The notes below the pieces were generated by a model. That model worked only from the letters and a program-made list of their open reading frames with translations, was not told the DNA's origin and searched no databases. Both the position numbers and the translations under genes were made by a program. Shown here piece by piece: positions 46,591 to 55,346 of a stretch of DNA of 64,000 nucleotides (positions within the stretch are counted from its first letter, which is position 1; every line of letters starts with the position of its first letter). Origin of the DNA: Metallyticus violacea (lineage: Eukaryota > Arthropoda > Insecta > Mantodea > Metallyticidae); NCBI GenBank assembly GCA_030762175.1, contig CM060846.1, positions 236,097,512 through 236,161,511 of the forward strand, written 5' to 3'.

Positions 46591-46968
46591 GAAAGTATAA
46601 GATTAAACATTAGGGAGAAAAGTAATGCTACAAAATAATAGAAAAAAAACTGTAAGTATATAGGGAAATTTTTAGAGAAAGTAAGGAATAAATAGAAATG
46701 GACCATGAAGAGAAGAAAGTAGGAGAGTGTGTTCTAGAATCTGGTAGTGAGCCTGGAATATATTTGTTATTTACAATGTGTTGATTAAGTAAATAAGTAA
46801 AATAGTCTGGGGTTATACCTTTATTTTTCTTGGCAATGAATATACACTGAATTGAATTGAATTATCAAGCCTAGGATATTGGAAATTATTCTATAAGGTG
46901 AATAAATGTTAACATTTTTAAAAAATGGAGTCAAAATTGTAACATACACACCACTAAAATTCAATAAA

Positions 46969-47016
46969 ATGGAAGACTAGTTTCGGGAGCCATCACTCCT
47001 ATCATCAGTTCCTGGT
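46969..47016 (-). ncRNA. Hammerhead-ribozyme-like motif at the PLE 3' end
   Basis: Read on the minus strand: stem I strand GGAA (47012-47009), core CTGATGA (47008-47002), stem II GGAG...CTCC, core GAAA (46984-46981), a minimal stem III (A-U and C-G pairs with loop TA), cleavage triplet GTC (46977-46975 region), then TTCC (46974-46971), which pairs with GGAA. This is the compact layout reported for PLE hammerheads. One or two extra bases lie between the core and stem II, so activity is uncertain. Confidence 0.65.
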
Positions 47017-47237
47017 CAACTGCCGGTCTCGTTGTTTGTGGTAGGTCGATTCATCTCTGGTGGAGGTTTAATGAACTTTTGTATTAGTATATCACTTGGC
47101 GGGATTTCAAAATTAAAAACTTTCTCTTTATTCTTCCAAATATAGATGTTTTCCCAAACTGTAAGTTCGGTTTTTCCTTTAATATTTTTAAGTAATTTGG
47201 GGTTTTTATTAATGTTATGTTGTTCTTTGCAAAAGTA

Positions 47238-47890
47238 TTAAGCTATCACCGATTTTTCTTCTTGTTTTTGGTTTATATTCCTAATGTGTTCTTTAGCTCT
47301 GGTTTTTATGTTTCTTTTGATCTTTCCCACATAATCATTATTTTCACAATCATTACAGTTCATCTGATATATTCCTGATTTATCTTCTTCTTGTAGGTTG
47401 TTCTTTTTGTCTTGATTTAAGGATATTTTTAATGGAATAATTATTTTTTGGAGCCAAAACAATGTTGTATCTTTCAAAAATCTTTTGAAGTTTATGAAAG
47501 GCTGATGGGTGGTATGTGAATTTTTCGTATGTTCTGTTTTTCTCTTTGATGGGAGTAAGTGTAGTGGTGTCTATAATTTTCTTTTTATTCTTTACTCTGC
47601 CTATTTTCTTGTGCACAACTTCTTGTTTGAAGTCATTTTCTATAGCTATATCCATTATATTATTCATTTCCAGTTCATATTCCTCTTTGTTCATTGGAAC
47701 ATTAACCAGTCTGTATGCAAGACTATTTAAAACTGCATGTTTGTGGGGAACTGGATTAAAACTGTTATATTTAATGTAATTATTCCTGTGTGTAGGTTTT
47801 ATGTATATGCCAAAGTTTAGGTGATTTTCTTTTTTAATTATCTTAATATCCAAGAAAGGTAACTGTTTATTGCATTCTCTCTCCATAGTG
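47238..47890 (-). pseudogene. PLE polymerase C-terminal part with GIY-YIG endonuclease
   Basis: From 47887, MERECNKQLPFLDIKIIKK and then YIKPTHRNNYIKYNS give the PLE RT thumb region (FLDI.I.K). VPHKHAVLNSLAYRLVNVP follows, and after a frame change near 47470-47400 KSGIYQMNCNDCENNDYVG and KRNIKTRAKEHI give the GIY-YIG endonuclease with its CxxC motif. It ends at about 47238. In an intact element the RT and endonuclease act together in target-primed integration. One frameshift separates the two domains here. The plus-strand frames 47509-47779 are shadows. Confidence 0.8.
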
Positions 47891-47934
47891 AACCATAAAA
47901 AAATGGTTATAAAAGATAGGAATAACCACAAAGG

Positions 47935-48559
47935 ATATTCAAGAATACATTACATTAATTAACTTGTGTCTAGAACAAAATTACTTTACATTCAATAACA
48001 AATATTACAAACAAAATTTTGGTCTGACAATGAGTAGCCCACTATCACCAATATTGGCAGACATTTTCATGAGTGCTTTAGAAATTAGAATAGTAAATAG
48101 TTTCCCTTGGATATTCAAGACTTAGTATCGCTATGTGGATAATATTTTTGCAATAGTACCAGAAAGACACTTGAATGATGCACTAAAGTTACTTAACTTA
48201 CAGGAAAAAACAGTTAATTCACTATGGAGAGAGAATGCAATAAACAGTTACCTTTCTTGGATATTAAGATAATTAAAAAAGAAAATCACCTAAACTTTGG
48301 CATATACATAAAACCTACACACAGGAATAATTACATTAAATATAACAGTTTTAATCCAGTTCCCCACAAACATGCAGTTTTAAATAGTCTTGCATACAGA
48401 AAGGTTAATGTTCCAATGAACAAAGAGGAATATGAACTGGAAATGAATAATATAATGGATATAGCTATAGAAAATGACTTCAAACAAGAAGTTGTGCACA
48501 AGAAAATAAGCAGAGCAAAGAATAAAAAGAAAATTAGAGACACCAGCATCCATAAATAA
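47935..48559 (+). pseudogene. PLE reverse transcriptase fragment, plus copy
   Basis: After EYITLINLCLEQNYF the frame reads GLTMSSPLSPILADIFM (about 48028-48078), RT motif B, and RYVDNIFAIVPERHLN (48128-48175), motif C, in which the second catalytic Asp of YVDD is Asn. A stop occurs just before RYVDN. The frame at 48224-48559 then continues with the thumb region, nearly identical to the minus copy, and breaks off at 48559. The changed motif C would inactivate it. Confidence 0.8.
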
Positions 48560-49435
48560 TGTATTAATGTATGTTTTTTTCCAGTAAGTCAGCTAGAGTA
48601 AAAGAAACACTTGAAAATCATTCCTTTTAAATGAGCATATCTTTTATTTATTTTTGTAGTTATTCTATAGATCACAGTGCAGTGTGGTAATATGAGAGAT
48701 AATAGACACTGAATTGAATAAACACAGAAAGATTTTCTTTATGCTGAATAAGGGACTACATAAAATAACAAATGCTGTCAGTGAAATAAAGTGATTAGCT
48801 GTTTTATATAAACAACAACATTTCTCATAATTTCTGTAGTAAAGATTAAAGGTACAGAAGGTACATTGAATTATTTTTTTAAAGTTATAAAATATACAAA
48901 ATTGTGAAGTAGTTACTGTCCCATTATTTTAGCTATGCAAGTGAAAAACAGTCCAATTTTTAAAATACTTTGCTCTCTTACAGAATTGTGAATTTAACGG
49001 AAACCGCAGAATTAAAAGGAAACTGGTGCATACTGCAATGCCATTGCCCAACTAGAATTTAACATATGGTCTAGGGTCTATGAGGCAAATATGATTACTA
49101 CTAGAACTTCAGGACAGATATAGTTGAGTTTGTTTGTTTTTGGGGCCACATACAGATGGGCTGTTTTAATAAAATAGAAGCTATATTTAATGAGTTCATG
49201 GAAAATAGGGGATTATGATGTGCAAAATGCTTATCTATATAACCTAATGACAAATGCCAATGTAAAGTGAGCACATAGGCAGCATTTCTATAAGAATGAT
49301 TATAAGGGCCTATACACTGCTCAGATACAAGCTAATGTAGTAACACAGTAAATTCTGCAAGCATTCTACTGGAAACAAGAGTGTGGTGCAATGCCATTTC
49401 TATTCTAAATGCCTCAAATAACACCCATTTATCTG
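48560..49435. other. AT-rich intron DNA, nothing recognised
   Basis: No supported frame or repeat was seen. Confidence 0.4.
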
Positions 49436-49439
49436 TATT

Positions 49440-49815
49440 ATTATTCCAAATCCTACTGCAACCTCTGTCATGTGACTTTAATGGCAGAGGGCATTATGCC
49501 GCATAGGTAGATGATCAGCATACTGCTACTGTGCCAATTGCCATCATTTAGTATTAGATTTTTTTAATAATTATTCCCTGACCTGCAAACTTTTTTGATA
49601 ATTGGAGTTGTTGAAAGAATGATGCAAATGAGTGCAGAGTTCTTTACTGTCTAATGTCATCTTGTATTGACCTTTACAGAATAAGGGAAAACACATATTC
49701 ACCTTTTCAAAATAAGGGAAAAAGCATATCTAGGCAATATGTCTTAACAGGAGATTGAACCTGAGCTCACCATTGACAAACACATATGCTACCATCTGAG
49801 CCACAATGGTGAATA
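49440..49815 (-). mobile_element. tRNA-derived SINE, family C
   Basis: On the minus strand, TGTGGCTCAGATGGTAGCAT (49807 downward) has a good A-box and GGTTCAATCTCC a good B-box (about 49760-49749). The body runs to about 49440 and contains a GGCATAATGCCCTCTGCC block (49503-49485). Only one full copy is seen in the window. The 3' end is uncertain. Confidence 0.6.
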
Positions 49816-49879
49816 ATTTTAAGATCAAAAGGTCTCCAACTGTCTGTTAGAGGCAGTTCTCCAATTTTTCTCAAAATGC

Positions 49880-50010
49880 TGATCAGGCCCCATTCTAGAT
49901 CCCTCAAACTCAGAAAATTCCAAGTATACTCCATATGTCAAAAATTAAACCTGCAATCTCCCTTGCAGCAGCCAGCAATGCTTACCACTAACCATGGAAG
50001 CAGTTGCACA
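49880..50010 (-). repeat. SINE family B head, diverged fragment
   Basis: On the minus strand, CATGGTTAGTGGTAAGCATT (49999 downward) and GGCTGCTGCAAGGGAGATTG, then GCAGGTTTAATTT, match the tRNA-like head of family B (40052-40096). The body fades after about 100 bp. Confidence 0.55.
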
Positions 50011-50147
50011 GTGACTTGGCGAAAGAAATTATTTCCAAAATAAAACCAGATTAAATACTATTCTATATTTACATAGCTGAAAGATAACATTACTAAATTT
50101 TGGATGTTACTTATTTATAATATTTTAATGAATACTTGTTTTCTTAC

Positions 50148-50327
50148 CGAGATGAAAGAATCCAGCTTCAGCAAATTGTTCACGTTTAAATTTCAATGAG
50201 CATGGCCAGCTCTTATATGACTGCACACGTGCTTCATTTGTACTGTATTCTGGGTGTGCTGCTCTCCTGCTTTGATAAATTCCTAGCATTTTCATAGCTA
50301 AAGCTGCATGGTTCACTCTAAGAGGTG
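50148..50327 (-). CDS. IAP gene, exon with the first half of BIR2
   Basis: The acceptor (TTTTAATAG before 50327) and donor (TCG|GTAAGAA at 50148/50147) are good. With phase 1 at both ends the exon reads APLRVNHAALAMKMLGIYQ, then HPEYSTNEARVQSYKSWPC and REQFAEAGFFHLG. R175 to W182 and AEAGFFHLG are the conserved N-terminal part of a BIR domain. The zinc ligands lie in the next exon, 25.9 kb away. Residues 142-202 of the predicted protein. It must be spliced to both neighbours for a complete BIR2. Confidence 0.85.
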
Positions 50328-50523
50328 CTATTAAAATTAAAGCGGTAAATATTACTACTTAAAATATCTGATTCAAATACTTAGTAGTTATAAATAACTG
50401 AAATAAGCTTAAATAGCACATGGTATAAATACAGAAAATATTTTGCTTTTTTTCATTGCAAGATCTAAATCATACATTTGCTTTTTGCCACTGTTTTTAT
50501 CACACTATTAAGCATACATTGAA

Positions 50524-51617
50524 AAGTAAATAAATTATTTAAGAATTTGACATTTCTTTACTAATCATTCCCCTACTATGCTCACTTACTGAGTTATCAA
50601 AAACTATATTAGCAAGTTGGCTATTCCTTGGTCAGTAGAAGAAACTAAGTGAAACTAAAGAAACTAAGTGAAGCTTTAAGAGTGTGTAGTTCAACTGAGT
50701 CATACAATGATATCAATTAATATGATTGGATTCACTGTGCAAGTTCCAATTTACATTTAAATAGTAAATAGGCCTTCGAGCCATAGGAACACAGACCGCC
50801 TTAATTCGTTTTGCAACGACGATAAGATGGAATACACAAACAATAATAAAGGGAAGCTTTAAGAGTGTGTAGTTCAACTGAATCATACAATGATATCAAT
50901 TAAGAAGAAACTATGTTTATCTCGCTAAATATCCTTTAGGTGGAACTAAAGTGAGATTTCAGGCACCTAAATTCATTTAATTTGGGTTAAAGATAAGTGA
51001 TAGGTATTAATATAGCCTGGAATCTAGCTATCCAATTCTTGTTTTTACAACACAACTTTTGATAACTCCAAAGCACAAAGTATTCATAAGATTTAGGCAT
51101 GTAATTATTGTTCCTTTTTAAGAACTCCAGTTATCATTGCAGCTTTTTATTTCAATTAAGTAAACTTTGAGCTGAAATGGTTAAATGTTAAATCCTTTTG
51201 GAAAGTAAATTTATTGCAAAGTAAATAAATTATTTAAGAATTTGTAATTTTTAATAATCATTCTCCTACTATGCTTACTTACTGAGCTATCAAACTATAT
51301 TAGCAAGTTGCTATTCCTTGGTCAGTAGAAGAAAGTACTTTTATCTAGCTAAATAACCTTTAGATGGTACTAAAGTGAGCTTTCAGGTACTTAAATTCAT
51401 TTAATTTGGGTTAAAGATATATGATATGTATATATACAGCCTGAAATCCAGCTATCCAATTCTTGTTTTTGCAACACAACTTTTGATAACTCCAAAGCAC
51501 AAAGTATTCATACACTTTAGACATGTAAATATTGCTCCTTTTTAAAAACTCCAGTTATTATTGCTGCTTTTATTTCAATTAAGTAAACTTTGAATCAAAA
51601 TGGTTAAATGTTAATCT
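50524..51617 (-). repeat. Diverged tandem duplication in the IAP intron
   Basis: Copy 1 (50524-51195, with an insertion) and copy 2 (51218-51617) share long blocks: TTGGTCAGTAGAAGAAA, TTCATTTAATTTGGGTTAAA, and TTTTGATAACTCCAAAGCAC followed by AAGTATTCATA. Without the 255-bp insertion the unit is about 400 bp. It lies in the intron between the BIR1 and BIR2 exons. No coding signal. Confidence 0.8.
50648..50902 (+). mobile_element. 255-bp insertion related to PLE ends, with 11-bp target duplication
   Basis: The insert interrupts copy 1 of the tandem duplication; copy 2 is uninterrupted at this point. AGAAGAAACTA occurs on both sides (50637-50647 and 50903-50913). Inside, a 50-bp direct repeat (50670-50719 and 50853-50902, starting GAAGCTTTAAGAGTGTGTAG) flanks a unique middle part. 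The repeat resembles 55363-55400 at the end of PLE locus D. It may be a nonautonomous PLE derivative built of two terminal repeats. Confidence 0.7.
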
Positions 51618-51867
51618 AAATAACTGAACAAGAGAGAAAGGTTTCAAATTAGTATCCTGCCTGCTTATTGGAATTCTGCTACTGCCAATTACTAGCCCAG
51701 ATATATAACACAAAAATTTACATTTCTTAGGAAATAATGTATGTTTACAACTGTAACAAAGCATATTATTTTTCAAGTGCATATCAATACATTTTCTTCC
51801 AAAAAGAAAATGTGATATTCTGCAATTAAGAATAAATGAGAGTAAAAAATATATTTAAAAAACTTAC

Positions 51868-52291
51868 CTCTCTCTGGTAGTGAAAATGGCCTAATTTCCA
51901 ATGTTACAAGTTCATCATTGCTATGATTTGCTTCACCAGTAACAACTGTTTCATTTACAGAGTTGGATGATATGGGTACATTGCCCACAGGAAATCCTCT
52001 GAGGAAGGCACAGCTAAATGACCACCTCTGATGGTCTGTAAATGGATCATCACCCTCTTCCCAGTTTTCTACATGAACACCACAGAATGCACATTTAACA
52101 ATATCTTTCACACCCACATAGTAAAATCCTGCTGCTGCAAGCCTATGAGGGTTCATAAATGGCACTGGCCAGTGCTCGTATGATTTCTGCCTGTTAATTT
52201 CTTTTTTCATGTCTGGCATCTGACTTGATTCCATGGGATTAACTGACGCTGTTTCACCTGATGATACATTTGCTTCAGCCATTGGCTCCAT
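51868..52291 (-). CDS. IAP gene, exon with BIR1 (inhibitor of apoptosis, BIRC-type)
   Basis: From ATG 52291 the first 33 residues are Ser/Glu/Met-rich. BIR1 then spans about residues 34-100: YEHWPVPFMNPHRLAAAGF, YYVGVKDIVKCAFCG and DPFTDHQRWSFSC, with zinc ligands C67, C70, H87 and C94 in the correct CX2CX16HX6C spacing. A linker leads to the donor (GAG|GTAAGT at 51868/51867), phase 1. BIR1 of animal IAPs binds caspases, IAP antagonists or TRAF-type partners in the cytosol. The architecture is closest to insect DIAP-type proteins. The true start may lie upstream, as discussed for 52292-52450. Confidence 0.85.
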
Positions 52292-52450
52292 ATTAAATGA
52301 AGTACTTGAGGTTGAAGTAGCTTCTTTGCTTCACTTGGCAAGGAACTAGAAACACTAGAATCATCAATGGAATGCCTTACAAATGGAAGTTGACTTGCCA
52401 GCTGTATGGATAATGATTCTTCCTCTGATTCAGACCTTCAAGTACTCATA
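52292..52450 (-). other. Ser-rich reading frame 5' of the IAP start, out of frame
   Basis: Immediately upstream of ATG 52291 the same frame meets TGA. In the neighbouring frame, however, a Ser/Glu-rich sequence is open back to about 52430 (SESEEESLSIQLAS, then DDSSVSSSLPSEAKK), and an ATG followed three codons later by TGA precedes it. The composition resembles the Ser/Thr-rich start of the exon. One indel near 52325 and one substitution would extend the protein by about 50 residues, so this could be decay, an assembly error or a 5' UTR. Confidence 0.4.
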
Positions 52451-53233
52451 ATAAATTTCACAAGCTTGTTTAAATAGCTGAGTTTTCTAAACCTGGATTC
52501 TGAAAATTAAGAAAGGAGCACTTATTAAAATTCTGAAGATCTATGAAATATATACATATTTCAGTATATGATCTACTCTTTGTGAAAATATGATTTTGTT
52601 ATGAAAAATATCTATTGAAAATTAAGCTATTAAACACATTGATCAATTTCCGTCAGTTTAAAAAGAAAAGGATTTTGACAAGTGTTCTGGATCCCATTTC
52701 TAAGATAATATTGTTCAAAGTTTTCTCAAACCCATTCTTTGCCATATAAGAACTGATTTTTATATAATGATTGAGAGTACATGACTATCACTTAATTATA
52801 AAATGTTAAAGTAAATTCATGTACTATGACTCTATAAGATAATGTGTAACTATACCTAAACTTTTCACAACACCATGTCCATATAGTAAATTCTGAGTGA
52901 AACATTTGTTGCACGAGTGATGTAATATTTACCTGGTTCAACTATTTCAGCTCCTTTTCAAGATGGAGGAATGCTATCAGTAGTGCATTTACCTTCACAT
53001 CTGTATCACTGATTTGTTCTTTGCCAAATGTAATGAAAAAAATTCCATTCTAAATTAAAGAATTTTTCATTGCAAATATGAAGGAAATAATAAATACCTC
53101 AGGAACTGCTAACTACATGACATTTTCTACACCAATTCTGAATATTCTCATTTAAAGGTTAAGCTTAAACCAATATTATGTACTTTGTGTTACCTTTTCA
53201 TGTTAATTATACTCATCAGGCCTAAAATATTTG

Positions 53234-53299
<66 letters not shown>

Positions 53300-53590
53300 C
53301 ATCATCATCATCATCATCATTACAGAAATAGATCCAGGCACTTAGTTAAGTTAAAGAGGTTAGCAGAAATGGAAATAAATAATCTATAATGATGGTTAAG
53401 AGAAGAAAGTACATGAATTATGTTTGTGACTGCTTGGAAAATGAATGAACACTAAAGCCTTTTAAAGACAGTATATTTACAAATTATTCTATGTCTAAGA
53501 TGGCAAATATTAATTGCTCTAAAAAGTTGAACATTTTAGAAGCACATATTATAGCAATAAAAATTATAATCATAGTTTTGTAGATATGTG
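52451..53590. other. 5' flank of the IAP coding exons, with microsatellite
   Basis: AT-rich DNA. A compound microsatellite, (ATT)n at 53235-53299 followed by (ATC)n to 53320, is the only clear feature. No promoter could be defined. Confidence 0.5.
53235..53320 (+). repeat. (ATT)n(ATC)n microsatellite
   Basis: About 21 ATT units pass directly into about seven ATC units. Confidence 0.95.
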
Positions 53591-53599
53591 ATGAAATAA

Positions 53600-54620
53600 A
53601 CACTTTTCTGATATTTTTTTAGCAATCACTGGAAGATTTGACATTACAAATGTGGCACAATTGCCCATATTTATGTAACATTGATGAAGCGTTGAATGTC
53701 AACAAATTGTGTGATTTGGATCTTTTGAGAGGCACTACATCTGGAAAGGACATTTTTAATGTTGTATGCATGACAGTGCAGAAGCACAACCAGAAATGGC
53801 TTAATTTGTACCCAATACTACTGATAGAGTTCCACATTTAATTGCACATAAAAATGTAGTTGCCCTTATTAAGAACTATCATCAGTATGCCTTTCCTTGC
53901 ATTAAATTTTAACAAATCATAATTTTAATATTTCTCAAAATGAATCATATTTTTAATCTGGCCAAAAAGATGGTAATTAATTATGTGATTAACCTCAGAA
54001 AGTTGCTTCAGAATACAGAAGCGGCTGTTGAAGATATTGCAATTTTTTATTAACAATACTGTGGCTTAGCAGGACCTTGATTTTATGGTATTTGTTTCAA
54101 CTGTAAAAGATTATTGCTACTTTCCTGAGTGAACAAAGAAATGATATACCAGAACTAAGAAAAAAGGAATGAATTTGCAGCTTAGGATCTATGTGACATG
54201 AAAATGTAAATAAGCTGAATATTGGTTTCGAAGATCATAGCCAAAATATTATGAATGTATACAGTAAAGTTAAGATTTACAGCAAAATTAGTGCTATGGA
54301 ATGAGCTTCTCAAAAAGGTTCAGGTGTTTTAATTTCAAAGCTTAGAAACATTTTAACAAATTCCTTCATTCAGCATAATAACTCTCTAATGATCTGTCAT
54401 AAAGATGAGTTCTAAGATCACAAGATCTCTTACTTTAGAAAAATGGAAAATTATATTCCGTGTAAATATATTTTCTGCTAATATTACTAATTCCATAATT
54501 GATGTTCAGGAAGACTGGATAGATTTTCAGGATGATGTAATAACTAAACAGAAATGTAAAAAGATTAATTGCTGTTTACATCTTTAAAAGATTGTGCAAA
54601 ACAATGCAACCATGTATGTA
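53600..54620 (+). pseudogene. hAT-class relic, GTF2IRD2-like
   Basis: The open frame 53638-53841 reads LDLLRGTTSGKDIFNVV and then TVQKHNQKWLNL, matching the catalytic-domain block 'L...GTT.G.DIF......C......W' of GTF2IRD2-like transposase-derived proteins. Later pieces fit the same family in order: CNFLLTILWLSR (about 54030-54070), LNKLNIGFEDHSQNI (about 54203-54250) and a Lys/Ser-rich continuation with LISKLRN. Stops and frameshifts are frequent, and the downstream frame 54405-54587 belongs to it. Inactive. Terminal repeats not found. Confidence 0.6.
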
Positions 54621-54965
54621 CCAACTTATAAATGGAAGCAATTTTTTTCATAACACTGTGAAATAAAAATGCAAGTCATTCATACTGAGCAAGAACCCTC
54701 TGGCACCTGGCTGTACCCAAAACTCATCATTTTACTATTATTCTTATTCTTAAATAACAAAGAAAAGGATTAACAAATGAAGCAAATAAATGCAAACAAC
54801 TAATTTTGTTTGACCAAAACAGGTAATAAGTACAAAATATGTAGCAAATAACAATAATAAAATACAAAATAGCTTTAACTGCAAGAATAAAAGCAATCAT
54901 TAAAAGAGTAAAAATCAAACAAAGATTATTTAAATCATAATTGGGAACATATAACAAATTATTTA
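54621..54965. other. AT-rich spacer, nothing recognised
   Basis: No supported frame; it lies between the hAT relic and the dispersed repeat. Confidence 0.4.
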
Positions 54966-54969
54966 TGAG

Positions 54970-55150
54970 GAAATCACTCAAATTTCACCAGTTTTGTTCA
55001 ACTTACTTGGACATGTATCAAAGGCAAATTTCCTTCATCATCAGCATGGTTCCACTGTCAGCTTTGCAGCATGGTATTAAGATATCACTCTTTGGATTTT
55101 ATAAACTTTTTGATCAGGTTACTGTTGTTTGTAAGATCATAATTAACTAA
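54970..55150 (+). repeat. Dispersed repeat, second copy at 34515-34695
   Basis: Shares with 34515-34695 the blocks CTCAAATTTCAC, TCAGCAT.GTT.CACTGTCAGC, GCATGGTATTAAGAT and AATTAACTAA in the same order and orientation. It abuts the palindromic end of PLE locus D and may be part of a PLE-associated sequence. Confidence 0.65.
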
Positions 55151-55209
55151 ATTTGCTTGGTATGATTTAGTCGAACTGCATACTCTTAATGCTTCACTTA
55201 CTTGTCATA

Positions 55210-55255
55210 TATAGAACTGATTTCGAGAACATTTCGTTCTCATCATCAGCCAGGC
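55210..55255 (-). ncRNA. Hammerhead-like motif in the PLE palindrome, minus arm
   Basis: On the minus strand: CTGATGA (55249-55243), stem II GAGAAC...GTTCTC, GAAA (55224-55221), then TCAGTT with a two-base-loop stem III and a GUU-type cleavage triplet. One extra T separates the core from stem II. The placement, 3' of the GIY-YIG region on the same strand, agrees with the other loci. Confidence 0.5.
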
Positions 55256-55301
55256 TAAAATTCAACTGATCAATAATTCATTAAAATTCATTGAATTTTA
55301 G

Positions 55302-55346
55302 CCTAGCTGATGATGAGAATGAAATGCTCTCGAAACCAGTTCTATA
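55302..55346 (+). ncRNA. Hammerhead-like motif in the PLE palindrome, plus arm
   Basis: CTGATGA at 55307-55313, stem II GAGA...TCTC, GAAA at 55332-55335, then CCAGTT giving a minimal stem III and a GUU-type triplet. TAG before the core can pair with CTA after the triplet (stem I, 3 bp). It is the mirror image of the minus-arm motif. Confidence 0.5.

Larger units (their letters stand above)
42340..46790 (+). mobile_element. APE-type non-LTR retrotransposon (LINE), about 4.4 kb
   Basis: An ORF1-like segment (42.35-43.0 kb) is followed by ORF2 pieces in order: apurinic-type endonuclease (43.4-44.2), reverse transcriptase (44.5-45.65), a C-terminal region (45.8-46.5) and a Cys/His remnant (46.53-46.58). 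The whole reads on the plus strand, antisense to the IAP gene. A few stops and frameshifts make it inactive, but long open stretches (164, 124 and 151 codons) suggest that it is fairly young. The exact clade within the Jockey/CR1-related groups was not resolved. Confidence 0.8.
46969..48559. mobile_element. Penelope-like element, inverted pair, locus C (best preserved)
   Basis: A minus-strand copy (47890 down to 46969) and a plus-strand copy (about 47891-48559) meet head to head. They share about 330 bp that are almost identical (47887-47560 against 48221-48556). The minus copy carries the C-terminal RT part, the GIY-YIG endonuclease and a hammerhead motif at its 3' end. The plus copy carries RT motifs B and C and stops at 48559. 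The high identity shows that the two were formed recently or in one event, as known for Penelope inverted insertions. Neither copy contains a full RT. Confidence 0.85.

Noticed and set aside
47509..48549. Hydrophobic frames opposite the PLE copies, resembling membrane proteins
   Set aside because: They are reverse translations of the Lys/Asn-rich PLE polymerase and occur twice only because the PLE copy is inverted.
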